The position numbers and the translations under genes are program-made. 46,638 nt of DNA from Ileibacterium valens. Lineage in GTDB: Bacteria; Bacillota_I; Bacilli_A; Erysipelotrichales; Erysipelotrichaceae. Where the stretch lies: positions 1 to 46,638 of the forward strand of contig NZ_MPJW01000105.1 in assembly GCF_001945525.1 (NCBI RefSeq), given 5' to 3'. The notes under the pieces were generated by a model, which saw nothing but the letters and a program-made list of their open reading frames with translations, was not told where the DNA came from and made no database searches. This document shows, in pieces, positions 17,338 to 25,302 of the stretch. Numbering within the stretch: position 1 is the stretch's first letter; every line of letters begins with the position of its first letter.

Positions 17338-18627
17338 ATGAAACAAATAAAACAATGGGAATTAGTAGCTGGCTGTCTGTTTCTCGGGCTGGGCCTTGGA
17401 TGTATTTTTTATCCATCATTGAATGCTGATCTGTTCTTTTATCTGGTCGCTGGCGCATTGAGTATTTCGGCAGGGGTTTTCTGGTTTCAGGCGATTCGTA
17501 AACCGCAGGGGTTCATGATCGCAAGTGCCTTGATCTGCACGATTGGAGCGATTATTCTGTGGATGCATCGTCTTGAATCAGAGGACCTGATCATCAACTG
17601 TTTTGCCTTCTACATGTTCTTTAATATGTTCTGTGAAGGAGTTCAGTGGTTTTTAGATATACGCGATCGATCGAATCATGTCTGGGCCCATGCGTTGATG
17701 ACTGTCGTTTATGGTTTCTTATGCTTTTTTTCCTGGTTCTATAAGGATATGGATTCAAGAATCTTAATGCGGCTGTTTGGAATTTATCTGTTAATTCAGG
17801 CTTTTCAGATGTTTAATCAAATCTATGCCTTTTCGCATCCGCAGTCTTCAAGATCGTACACCTTTGCTAGATGGACGGCTTTGCCGGTCTATTTCGTCTC
17901 AGTATTGCCTTCCCTGATTTTACGTTACATGCTTTTAAACAAAATGAAGGGTAAGAAGGCTGATTATTCAGAACGAAAGAACGATCAGGAAGTTAACCTT
18001 CGTGTCTTTATCCATACGGGATTAAAAAGCGAACATATATTTGGACATATGACCTTTTCATATCAGGGTATCATGTTCTCCTATGGCAATTACGATAAAG
18101 AAGAAGAAAAATTTTTCCGCAGTGTCGGTCCGGGGATTTTCTTTACCGTTCCAGCAAACATTTACATCAATAACAGCTGTATTTATGAAGGAAGTACATT
18201 ATTTGAATATGGACTGCATATTGATCCGCAACAGGAAGCAAAACTTGAAGAACTTGTCCGAGACATATTCAATCATACGTATCGATGGTATTCACCCATT
18301 GAGCAGGATCCATTGGGCAGAGAACACTTCCATAAATACGAATCTGATTATGCTTCCAGGCTTTCTTTTCGAACGGGAGCAAAATTCAGGAAATTTTACA
18401 GTTCGCAATGGAAAACGTATTGGATACTCGGAGACAACTGCTCCTTATTTGCCTCCGATCTTCTATCTCAGATTGATCCTGGCATTGTGCATAAAAGCGG
18501 AGTTGTTACCCCTGGAGAATATTTCGAATTTTTTGAGGAGTGCTTTGCCGATCCAAAATCGAATGTTGTTTATAAAGCCTGGCATTCAGCCGAGGTTCCT
18601 TCCACCCTCTATCCAACTCTCGCTTAA
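17338..18627 (+). CDS. membrane protein: DUF308/HdeD-like helices plus His/Asn-Cys papain-like domain (paralog B)
   Basis: 429 residues, same architecture as the preceding gene: about six N-terminal helices, a basic segment near 200-215 (NKMKGKKADYSERKN), then the soluble domain. Conserved with paralog A: GHMTFSYQGIMFSYGNYD (His237), FEYG, YRWYSPI, YESDYASRL, RTGAKF, KTYWILGDNCSLFA (Cys368) and GVVTPGEYF. The helices are more diverged than the soluble domain. The invariant His and Asn-Cys point to a shared active site. The start lacks a ribosome binding site and sits at the expected +1 of an extended -10, so the mRNA may be leaderless. Confidence 0.6.
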   Translation: MKQIKQWELVAGCLFLGLGLGCIFYPSLNADLFFYLVAGALSISAGVFWFQAIRKPQGFMIASALICTIGAIILWMHRLESEDLIINCFAFYMFFNMFCEGVQWFLDIRDRSNHVWAHALMTVVYGFLCFFSWFYKDMDSRILMRLFGIYLLIQAFQMFNQIYAFSHPQSSRSYTFARWTALPVYFVSVLPSLILRYMLLNKMKGKKADYSERKNDQEVNLRVFIHTGLKSEHIFGHMTFSYQGIMFSYGNYDKEEEKFFRSVGPGIFFTVPANIYINNSCIYEGSTLFEYGLHIDPQQEAKLEELVRDIFNHTYRWYSPIEQDPLGREHFHKYESDYASRLSFRTGAKFRKFYSSQWKTYWILGDNCSLFASDLLSQIDPGIVHKSGVVTPGEYFEFFEECFADPKSNVVYKAWHSAEVPSTLYPTLA

Positions 18628-18631
18628 CTTC

Positions 18632-18657
18632 AAATCAGTCTTCGGACTGATTTTTTT
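18632..18657 (+). terminator. Rho-independent terminator with TTCG loop
   Basis: AAATCAGTC (18632-18640) and GACTGATTT (18645-18653) form a perfect 9-base stem closed by a TTCG tetraloop, followed by TTTT. It lies directly after the stop of paralog B. Confidence 0.92.
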
Positions 18658-18746
18658 GATATTTTACCTACTCGGCTGCATCAGGATGATCAAGCTATAA
18701 TTAAATATGAATGAACAAATAGATTTCAATTGGAAAGGAATAGGTT

Positions 18747-19403
18747 ATGTTTGACTTCAAAAAAGAAATGAAGGATCTTTACCAGCCAAAGAAGGTTCCG
18801 CAAATTATTGATGTTCCAGCAGCAAACTTTATCGCGGTTCAGGGAAAAGGGGATCCGAATGAAGAAGCAGGAGAATATAAAAAGGCCATTGAAGCTTTGT
18901 ATGCTGTTGCGTATACATTAAAGATGAGCTATAAAACGGACCATGAGATTGAAGGATTTTATCAATATGTTGTTCCACCGCTTGAAGGATTCTGGTGGCA
19001 GCCATCCAATCAGTCCAAAGGAAGCTTCGATTATTCAAGGAAATCTGATTTTCACTGGATTTCGGTCATCCGCCTGCCGGATTTTATCACCGAGAAAGAC
19101 TTTGAGTGGGCAGTGAAGCAGGCAAAAGAAAAGAAAAAACTGGATTGTTCCAGAGTAGAATTCATGAAGATTGATGAAGGACTTTGCGTTCAGATCATGC
19201 ATATCGGTTCATATGATGATGAACCAGCAACCATTGCCTTGATGGATGACTATATTCAGGAGTATGGATACCGAAACGACTTTTCAAAGGATCGACTTCA
19301 TCATGAAATTTATCTTTCCGATCCCCGTCGAACGGCTCCAGAAAAATGCAAAACGATCATCAGACATCCGATTGTTAAAGAATGCCCCAAGCCAAAGGAT
19401 TAA
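18747..19403 (+). CDS. GyrI-like small-molecule-binding domain protein
   Basis: 218 residues. GyrI-like (AraC effector-binding superfamily) protein of the stand-alone type: VPAANFIAVQGKGDPNEEAG near the start, EALYAVAYTLKM, GFWWQPSN, and a C-terminal HEIYLSDPRRTAPEK. Such proteins bind hydrophobic small molecules, and some hydrolyse cyclopropanoid toxins; the ligand here is unknown. GGAAAGGAATAG precedes the ATG, and TATAAT at 18696-18701 is a candidate -10. Convergent with rpmB, sharing a two-way terminator. Confidence 0.82.
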   Translation: MFDFKKEMKDLYQPKKVPQIIDVPAANFIAVQGKGDPNEEAGEYKKAIEALYAVAYTLKMSYKTDHEIEGFYQYVVPPLEGFWWQPSNQSKGSFDYSRKSDFHWISVIRLPDFITEKDFEWAVKQAKEKKKLDCSRVEFMKIDEGLCVQIMHIGSYDDEPATIALMDDYIQEYGYRNDFSKDRLHHEIYLSDPRRTAPEKCKTIIRHPIVKECPKPKD

Positions 19404-19490
19404 GTTTGAATTCAGAGGTGGAGTCAAATCAGATTGACAGATAAAAGTTGAGCAATAAGATTCATATTTGGCAGCTAAAAACAGAGCATA

Positions 19491-19528
19491 TAAAAAACCT
19501 GACATCCGAAGATATCAGGTTTTTTATA
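19491..19528. terminator. bidirectional terminator between the GyrI-like gene and rpmB
   Basis: AAAAAACCTGA (19492-19502) pairs with TCAGGTTTTTT (19515-19525), with an inner ATC/GAT pairing and a CGAA loop. A/T tails on both sides serve both convergent genes. Confidence 0.92.
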
Positions 19529-19545
19529 TGCATGCATGAATTAAC

Positions 19546-19737
19546 TTAGATAGCGCCCTGTTTTTTCAGGGTTCTGATGGTTCTGGCTGCCAGTTTTACC
19601 TTTTTAGGTTTTCCGTCAACCATGATCGTGGCTTTCTGCAGGTTAACGTTCCATTTACGGCGGGAAGCTCTCATGGAGTGAGAACGTTTGTTACCGGACA
19701 TTGGTCCTTTACCGGAGATTGCACATTTTCTTGACAT
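19546..19737 (-). CDS. rpmB: 50S ribosomal protein bL28
   Basis: 63 residues, full length. [12 protein letters not shown] and [20 protein letters not shown] are diagnostic of bL28. Only one cysteine (Cys5) is present, so this is the zinc-independent (C-minus) form. GGAGAAGGAGGGACG gives a very strong ribosome binding site. It is monocistronic, as often in Firmicutes, with its own promoter at 19792-19820. Confidence 0.97.
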   Translation of the reverse strand: MSRKCAISGKGPMSGNKRSHSMRASRRKWNVNLQKATIMVDGKPKKVKLAARTIRTLKKQGAI

Positions 19738-19787
19738 CTGATTCGTCCCTCCTTCTCCAAAAAAAACGGTACTTTTCAGTTCCGCTT

Positions 19788-19820
19788 TGATAGTCTATCA
19801 CTCAACGACTTTCTTTTCAA
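19788..19820 (-). promoter_or_regulatory. rpmB promoter with palindrome over the -10
   Basis: On the minus strand TTGAAA (19820-19815), a 17-base spacer and TAGACT (19797-19792). A perfect 13-base palindrome with arms TGATAG/CTATCA (19788-19800) covers the -10 box and could be an operator. Confidence 0.55.
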
Positions 19821-20287
19821 GAAAATCAGAGGATAGAGGTCTGCTTATTATGCAGTTCTGAGGGATCTGCGGGCCTGATCAGAGTGCTTATCCATAAGCC
19901 ATATAAATCCCATCACGAATGCCTATTGTAGAGGGATACAGTAAAAAAATCCACTGTAACGAAATGATTGTCCCATTTTTTCTGTTTTCATCGAATTCGC
20001 AGATTAATTTCAGACAAAAATCATCAAATGACAAAATGAACCTGAAAATATAATCATTATCTTAGATAAACCAGGTCTGGTCTTAACAAGGCAGCACTCT
20101 GTATACGTCTGATTCAGAGGATCAGATCCAGTGAACAGGACTGAGTTATTCTGATGATGGTCAATCGGTTTTGATTGGATTTTATTTTGGATTTGGATCA
20201 AAACAGTCGTTTTGAAAGCCATTGTCATTACAAACTGGTATGGGATGGGCCATATGAGACCAGGGTGCAGGAAGCTTGAAATCCCTG
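19821..20287. other. 467-base stretch without a recognised gene
   Basis: Between the divergent rpmB and mraY promoters. All frames are broken by stops except short minus-strand frames (20010-20228 and 20228-20410) that look like chance: no ribosome binding site and no recognised product. No T-box, riboswitch or tRNA motif was seen. It could hold a small RNA, but nothing in the sequence shows it. Confidence 0.4.
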
Positions 20288-20296
20288 TGATATAAT
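20288..20296 (+). promoter_or_regulatory. extended -10 promoter of mraY-murD-uppP
   Basis: TGATATAAT is a perfect extended -10. Here the leader is normal: the TTG start lies about 28 bases downstream behind GAAAGAAGGG. No -35 box at 16-18 bases. Confidence 0.6.
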
Positions 20297-20324
20297 CGAC
20301 ACGACTGAAAGAAGGGATTTTAAA

Positions 20325-21320
20325 TTGAATACTATCAACCTGAGCTCGCAGGACCTTTTATGGATGGTTTTGGAAGGTTTTGCGGTATTGATCATTGTAC
20401 TGCTTGCCATGCCCTGGCTGATTCGCGTACTTCATCGGCTCAAATTTGGACAGACCGAAAGGGAAGAGGGCTTAGCTTCGCATAAGAAGAAAACAGGAAC
20501 GCCGACAATGGGTGGACTGGCTTTTATCATCGTTCCGCTTGTTGTGTATACACTTTGTTCTTTATTTTCACCGTTCAAAATGGATAACAATACCCTGATC
20601 ATCTGGATTTCATTTGTCGGGTATGGACTGATCGGTTTTCTGGACGACTATATTATTGCTGTAAAGAAAGACAACACCGGATTAAAGCCTGCAATTAAAT
20701 TTGCCATGCAGTCAATTCTGGCTATTCTGGTATTCTTTCTGTATCAAATGCATAATTCAACCGATATCATCATTCCAGGAACTGGATTAACTGTAAACCT
20801 GGGGTGGTTCTATTTCCTGGTGGTCTTCTTTATGTTTACCGGAACCACAAATGCGGTCAACCTTTCCGATGGAGTTGACGGACTTTGTGCCGGATTATCG
20901 GCAATTGCTCTTGTTCCATTTTTTATCTTTGCCTTATGGCAGCAGATGTTTGATGTGGCGGCGATCTGCTTTTTGATTTTTATGGCCCTGCTTGGATATT
21001 TGCGCTACAACGTTCACCCGGCAAAAGTTTTCATGGGCGATACGGGTTCATTAGCTTTAGGAGGCCTTTTAGCGGCTTTGGCTATGGTTTTAAAACAGGA
21101 GCTGACTCTGATTGTGATCGGCGGGGTTTTCGTTGCTGAAACCCTCTCAGTAATCATTCAGGTGACCTATTATAAGAGAACGCATAAACGGATTTTCCTG
21201 ATGTCTCCAGTTCATCATCATTTTGAGAAAAAGGGATGGAGTGAATGGAAAGTCGATACTGTTTTCTGGGCATTTGGGGCGCTCTTTGCGCTGATCGGAC
21301 TCTGGTTAGGAGGAATGTAA
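20325..21320 (+). CDS. mraY: phospho-N-acetylmuramoyl-pentapeptide transferase MraY
   Basis: 331 residues with ten predicted membrane helices. Forms lipid I from UDP-MurNAc-pentapeptide and undecaprenyl phosphate at the inner membrane face. Motifs: GTPTMGGLAF, the DDY pair in GFLDDYIIAVKKDN, NAVNLSDGVDGL, KVFMGDTGSLALGG and SPVHHHFEKKGW (HHH magnesium/uridine site). The start is TTG at 20325, with GAAAGAAGGG 8 bases upstream; the next ATG (20364) would cut into the first helix. murD begins 1 base after the stop. Confidence 0.95.
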   Translation: MNTINLSSQDLLWMVLEGFAVLIIVLLAMPWLIRVLHRLKFGQTEREEGLASHKKKTGTPTMGGLAFIIVPLVVYTLCSLFSPFKMDNNTLIIWISFVGYGLIGFLDDYIIAVKKDNTGLKPAIKFAMQSILAILVFFLYQMHNSTDIIIPGTGLTVNLGWFYFLVVFFMFTGTTNAVNLSDGVDGLCAGLSAIALVPFFIFALWQQMFDVAAICFLIFMALLGYLRYNVHPAKVFMGDTGSLALGGLLAALAMVLKQELTLIVIGGVFVAETLSVIIQVTYYKRTHKRIFLMSPVHHHFEKKGWSEWKVDTVFWAFGALFALIGLWLGGM

Positions 21321-21321
21321 A

Positions 21322-22677
21322 ATGGCGAATGTTCTGGTGATTGGAGCAGCGAGAAGCGGAAATGCTGCAGCTAAGCTTTTAAGACAAAATGGAAATAATG
21401 TAACTTTAACGGATATGAAGCCAGCAGCACAAAAAGAAGAACTTGAATCCCTGGGAATTCGGGTTCTGGATGAGGGTCATCCAGATTTTCTATATGAAGA
21501 ACAATTTGACTACGTGGTTAAAAATCCTGGAATTCCATATAAGGCTCCTTTAGTTGCTCATTTTCTAAATAAAAAGACTCCGATTTATACGGAAATCGAG
21601 ACGGCCTACCAGGCAGCCCCAAAATTTAATTATGCGGCTGTGACCGGCACGGATGGAAAAACGACGACAGTAACCCTTCTTCATGAAATGCTTAAAAAGA
21701 AAGATCCGAATGCGCAGGTGGCTGGCAATATTGGAATTCCTCTTTCTGAGATTGTCCTTGAAAATGGAGATATTCCTTTGGATGTTGCGCTGGAACTTTC
21801 TAATTTTCAGCTGCTTGGTATTGATGAGTTCTCCTGTCATGCAAGTACGATCACCAATCTGGCCCCCGATCATCTGGATTATATGAATTCCCTGGATGAG
21901 TATTATGATTCCAAATTCAGAATTTTTAAGAATCAGAAACCGGAAGATCTCTTTATCCTGAATACTGATGATCCAACCATTATGAAATATTTCGAAAAAT
22001 ACGAACCGATCACGCCAGAAGTTGTTCGTTTTTCCCTGAAGGATGATAACGCAGATTTGAGAATTGATCGGAATACAGGGGAAGTGTTTCTGAATGATGT
22101 TGTACTTTTTAACAAGAAAGATCTGAAGCTGGTTGGTGAATTTAATCTGGCGAATGCGATGATGGCAGCGGCTATGGCTTATTTTATGGGTGTAAGCTCG
22201 CATCAGATTCAGGAGGTCATCTCTGAGTTTCCTGGAGTAGAACATCGTATTGAATATATCCTGGAAAAGAATGGCGTTCGCTATTACAACGATTCAAAGG
22301 CGACAAATACTCATTCCGCAAAGGCAGCCTTATCGAGTTTTGAATCTGGAATCCGTCTGCTGTGCGGAGGAAAAAACAAGGGAATCGATTACTCAGAACT
22401 TACGGAGTTTGATGACCGTATCGCTCATTGTTACTCTTTTGGAGAAATTAAAGATGTATTCTCTGATCTGTTTTCCCGCCAGAGTTCTTATGAAACGATG
22501 GAACAGGCACTGGATGCCGCTATGAACGATGCGAAAGCTGGAGAAGTCATCCTGCTTTGTCCTGCAACGTCTTCGTTTGACCAGTTTAAAAATTATGAAG
22601 TTCGCGGTGAAATCTTCAAGGATCTGGTTCGAAACAAAACCGCTGTGAGTCAAGGAAAGGAATCTGAAATCAAATGA
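21322..22677 (+). CDS. murD: UDP-N-acetylmuramoyl-L-alanine--D-glutamate ligase MurD
   Basis: 451 residues. Adds D-Glu to UDP-MurNAc-L-Ala. N-terminal Rossmann-like UDP-binding domain (VLVIGAARSGNAAAKLL), central Mur-ligase ATP site AAVTGTDGKTTTVTLL, HLDYMNSLDEY, C-terminal domain with EHRIEYILEKNGVRYYNDSKATN and LLCGGKNKGIDYSEL. It has the normal domain order and length. It sits between mraY and uppP with 1-base and 4-base junctions, so the three form one operon. Confidence 0.95.
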   Translation: MANVLVIGAARSGNAAAKLLRQNGNNVTLTDMKPAAQKEELESLGIRVLDEGHPDFLYEEQFDYVVKNPGIPYKAPLVAHFLNKKTPIYTEIETAYQAAPKFNYAAVTGTDGKTTTVTLLHEMLKKKDPNAQVAGNIGIPLSEIVLENGDIPLDVALELSNFQLLGIDEFSCHASTITNLAPDHLDYMNSLDEYYDSKFRIFKNQKPEDLFILNTDDPTIMKYFEKYEPITPEVVRFSLKDDNADLRIDRNTGEVFLNDVVLFNKKDLKLVGEFNLANAMMAAAMAYFMGVSSHQIQEVISEFPGVEHRIEYILEKNGVRYYNDSKATNTHSAKAALSSFESGIRLLCGGKNKGIDYSELTEFDDRIAHCYSFGEIKDVFSDLFSRQSSYETMEQALDAAMNDAKAGEVILLCPATSSFDQFKNYEVRGEIFKDLVRNKTAVSQGKESEIK

Positions 22678-23489
22678 TTGATATTTTAAAGACTATCATC
22701 CTGGGAATCATTCAGGGAATCACTGAATGGCTGCCGATTTCCAGCACAGGACATATGATTCTCTTCAATGCGCTCTGGCCATTGGAACCGGCAGAATTTT
22801 TCAATGTTTTTAAGGTGGTTATCCAGTTTGGATCGATTCTTGCCGTTCTCGTTCTTTATTTTCATAAACTGAATCCATGGTCTCCAAAAAAGACTGAAGT
22901 TCAGAAAAAACAGACCTGGCAGCTTTGGATCAAGGTGATTATTGGATGTATCCCAGCCGGAATTGTCGGATTGCTCCTTGATGACATTATTGATGATTAT
23001 CTGTCCGCTCCATATGTCATTGCGGTGACCTTAATCGTTTATGGAATCATCTTCATTATTGTTTCCAGACACCCTTCAACCCCGAAGATTACCAGCCTGA
23101 ATAAACTGACATTCAAAAATGCCTTTATTATTGGCTGCTTTCAATGTCTTGCCTTAATTCCAGGAACATCCCGTTCTGGAGCCACGATTCTGGGTGGGAT
23201 GTATCAGGGGTGCAGCAGGCCTGTTGCTTCAGAGTTTTCTTTCTTTATTGCCGTTCCAATCATGGCCGGAGCCTCCTTGCTTAAAGTTGTTAAGTTTTTA
23301 ATGTCAGGGACCGTCTTTACCATGTCACAGATTGGACTGCTGTTGTTGGGAACGCTGATTGCATTTGTCGTTTCATTATTTGCGATTCGGGCATTAATGA
23401 AGTATGTTAAGACTCATACATTCGAAATCTTCGGATGGTACCGTATCGTTCTTGGTATTCTGGTATTGATTGCTTTCTACCTGATTTAA
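22674..23489 (+). CDS. uppP: undecaprenyl-diphosphatase UppP (BacA)
   Basis: 271 residues, integral membrane. Dephosphorylates undecaprenyl pyrophosphate to recycle the carrier MraY uses, and confers bacitracin tolerance. Signatures: GIIQGITEWLPISSTGHM (Glu and Ser catalytic motif), then LIPGTSRSGATILGGM (Arg motif), and EFSFFIAVPIMAGA. The ATG overlaps the murD stop (ATGA), with AAAGGAA upstream inside murD. A terminator follows at 23591. Confidence 0.95.
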   Translation: MIDILKTIILGIIQGITEWLPISSTGHMILFNALWPLEPAEFFNVFKVVIQFGSILAVLVLYFHKLNPWSPKKTEVQKKQTWQLWIKVIIGCIPAGIVGLLLDDIIDDYLSAPYVIAVTLIVYGIIFIIVSRHPSTPKITSLNKLTFKNAFIIGCFQCLALIPGTSRSGATILGGMYQGCSRPVASEFSFFIAVPIMAGASLLKVVKFLMSGTVFTMSQIGLLLLGTLIAFVVSLFAIRALMKYVKTHTFEIFGWYRIVLGILVLIAFYLI

Positions 23490-23590
23490 AAATCAGCAAG
23501 ACACAGGGAAGACCTGATGAATCTGATCTGTTTCTCTTGATGAGACAGTCCTAATCTACTGTTTTGAATTCCGATATTCCTGAATTGAAC

Positions 23591-23638
23591 TCTTCATAAG
23601 TCTTGTCTTATCCAATGAGACTTATGAAGATTTTTTGT
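23591..23638 (+). terminator. Rho-independent terminator of mraY-murD-uppP
   Basis: TCTTCATAAGTCT (23591-23603) pairs with AGACTTATGAAGA (23618-23630), a perfect 13-base stem, followed by TTTTTT. Confidence 0.93.
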
Positions 23639-23715
23639 TTGCGGTTCTTTAACAAAAAGCATTGATTTTTTTGACAGGCTATGCAATTTGAGATGTTTCG
23701 ATTACTGGTGGTAAT

Positions 23716-23741
23716 GTTGAAATCATAAGAGTGATTTCAAC
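23716..23741. promoter_or_regulatory. perfect inverted repeat upstream of the frameshifted membrane-protein gene
   Basis: GTTGAAATCA (23716-23725) and TGATTTCAAC (23732-23741) around a 6-base centre, 20 bases before the ATG at 23762. There is no T-run, so an operator or a 5' leader hairpin is more likely than a terminator. TTGACA at 23671-23676 may be the matching -35. Confidence 0.5.
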
Positions 23742-23761
23742 TGAAAGGATGAGATAAACCG

Positions 23762-24386
23762 ATGAATCAAAACAATACAGTTTGTAAAAATAAAGATCGA
23801 AATGAAGATTTCAGAAAATTGGTCCAGGTTCAAAATTCTGACCATAATACAATCAAGCTGGTCCATATGATCATTCGCGATGATCATGATCTGCTTTCTG
23901 ACTTTTATTCAAATAAGCCAGTCATCTCTTCAGAAGTGGTCTCGTTTCTGGAAAATGGGATCAAACCTTTAAATCTAAAAAAAGGATTCCCAACTGATCA
24001 TAGAAATTTCTTCAGAGCATCTCAGTCATTTTCAAAAACAAATCTGTACAGAGGCGATTCATAACTATTACGAAAACCTTCAGATCGAAAACCGAGTCCA
24101 TCTGAAATGGAATACAACTACATCCATTGTTCTGTTTCTGATTGGAGCTGCAATTTTAGCTGTGATGGTAATTCTTCAATCCATCGGAATGAAACCGTAT
24201 CTGTCCGAAATCTTCGATATTGTAGGATGGGTTTTCGTATGGCAGGCTACAGACCAGTATTTTCTGGAACGATACGATTTGAAGATGAATGATCGATATT
24301 GGAATGCTCTGACAAATGCAAAGATTCATTTTGTTCCTTTTGATCATCAGGAAAATCGAATTGTGAAATCTTCCAAAAGTCTGTAA
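23762..24386 (+). pseudogene. small membrane protein gene broken by a frameshift in an A7 tract
   Basis: The first frame runs 23762-24064 (MNQNNTVCKNKD...). Its later residues make little sense, while the frame starting in the A7 tract at 23977-23983 stays open to 24386. Removing one A gives about 207 residues: a soluble N-terminal half with HNTIKLVHMIIRDDHDLLSDF, then SQLIIEISSEHLSHFQ, then two hydrophobic segments (TSIVLFLIGAAILAVMVIL and EIFDIVGWVFVWQA) and a charged tail. I do not recognise the family. AAAGGATGAG precedes the ATG. It could be a real mutation, a phase-variable switch or an assembly error. Confidence 0.7.
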
Positions 24387-24451
24387 ATGGTTTAAATAAA
24401 GAATTCTTATTATCCTCGATCATAAGAATGTTTGAAAAGAAGAAATCCAGC

Positions 24452-24510
24452 AAAAAAAGGATCTGCACATCCCACCTGTTGAAAGCTCAGCAGGAAGGAT
24501 GAGCAGATCC
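24452..24510 (-). terminator. Rho-independent terminator of the trp operon
   Basis: GGATCTGC (24459-24466) pairs with GCAGATCC (24503-24510), extended by CATCC/GGATG inside. Read on the minus strand it ends in TTTTTTT, 10 bases after the trpA stop. Confidence 0.9.
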
Positions 24511-24519
24511 ATTATTTTC

Positions 24520-25302
24520 TTAGCAGGAAACTGCCTGCTTCATATCATACACAAATGAATAGACCTGATCAGGTACTGGCAGATTATCCTTCTGGGATTC
24601 AAATATATTTTTGATGATCGCCGATCCGCAAATCACACCATCTGCAATCTGTGCCATCTGGCTGGCCTGTTCTGGATTTGAAATTCCAAAACCTACCGCA
24701 ATGGGAACATCACTGACTTTCCGGATTTGCTCGATGATTCCTTCTAAGGATTGATTCAGAGAAGATCTCATTCCGGTGACTCCTAGTGATGAAACCAGGT
24801 AAATAAATCCACTGGCCTGTTTTGCGATCTTTGCAATGCGGTTTTGAGAAGTAGGAGCAATCATGCTAATCATATCGATCTGATAAGATTTAGCCACTGA
24901 TTCAAATTCTTCACGTTCTTCAAATGAAAGATCTGCCAGTATGATTCCTGAAATTTTGCTTTGACTTGCCTCTTTCATGAATTGCTCAATGCCATAGCTG
25001 AAGACGACATTTGAATAAGTCATAAAAACCAGCGGAACATGGATTTCATCTTTGATGGAAGAGACGAAATTCAGAAAATCCTTTGTCGTATAGCCGTTAT
25101 TTAAGGAAATCAGACTGGCCTGTTGAATGATTGGGCCTTCAGCCGTTGGATCTGAAAAGGGAATTCCTAACTCAATCACATTGGCTCCAGCCTTCTGGGC
25201 GGCTAAAATATTCTGCTTTGTGGTTTCAAGATCCGGAAAACCAAGAGTCAGAAAAGGTATGAATGCTTTGTCACTGGCAAACGCTTTTGATAGTGCAGAC
25301 AT
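24520..25302 (-). CDS. trpA: tryptophan synthase alpha subunit
   Basis: 260 residues, typical length. Cleaves indole-3-glycerol phosphate; indole is channelled to TrpB. FLTLGFPDLETTKQN near the start, ELGIPFSDPTAEGPIIQQAS with the catalytic Glu and Asp, GIILADLSFEEREEF, the mobile loop LVSSLGVTGMRSS, and the phosphate-binding VGFGISNPEQASQM and GVICGSAI. GAGGTGATCTG precedes the ATG, and the start overlaps the trpB stop as TGATG, giving tight coupling for the alpha-beta complex. It is the last gene of the operon. Confidence 0.96.
   Translation of the reverse strand: MSALSKAFASDKAFIPFLTLGFPDLETTKQNILAAQKAGANVIELGIPFSDPTAEGPIIQQASLISLNNGYTTKDFLNFVSSIKDEIHVPLVFMTYSNVVFSYGIEQFMKEASQSKISGIILADLSFEEREEFESVAKSYQIDMISMIAPTSQNRIAKIAKQASGFIYLVSSLGVTGMRSSLNQSLEGIIEQIRKVSDVPIAVGFGISNPEQASQMAQIADGVICGSAIIKNIFESQKDNLPVPDQVYSFVYDMKQAVSC

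Noticed and set aside
18083-18700. 205-codon plus frame overlapping the end of paralog B
   Set aside because: Paralog B has clear conserved motifs in its own frame; the second frame crosses its terminator and has none.
21565-22245. 226-codon open frame on the minus strand inside murD
   Set aside because: Fully inside a well-supported murD; no ribosome binding site, composition typical of antisense shadow frames.
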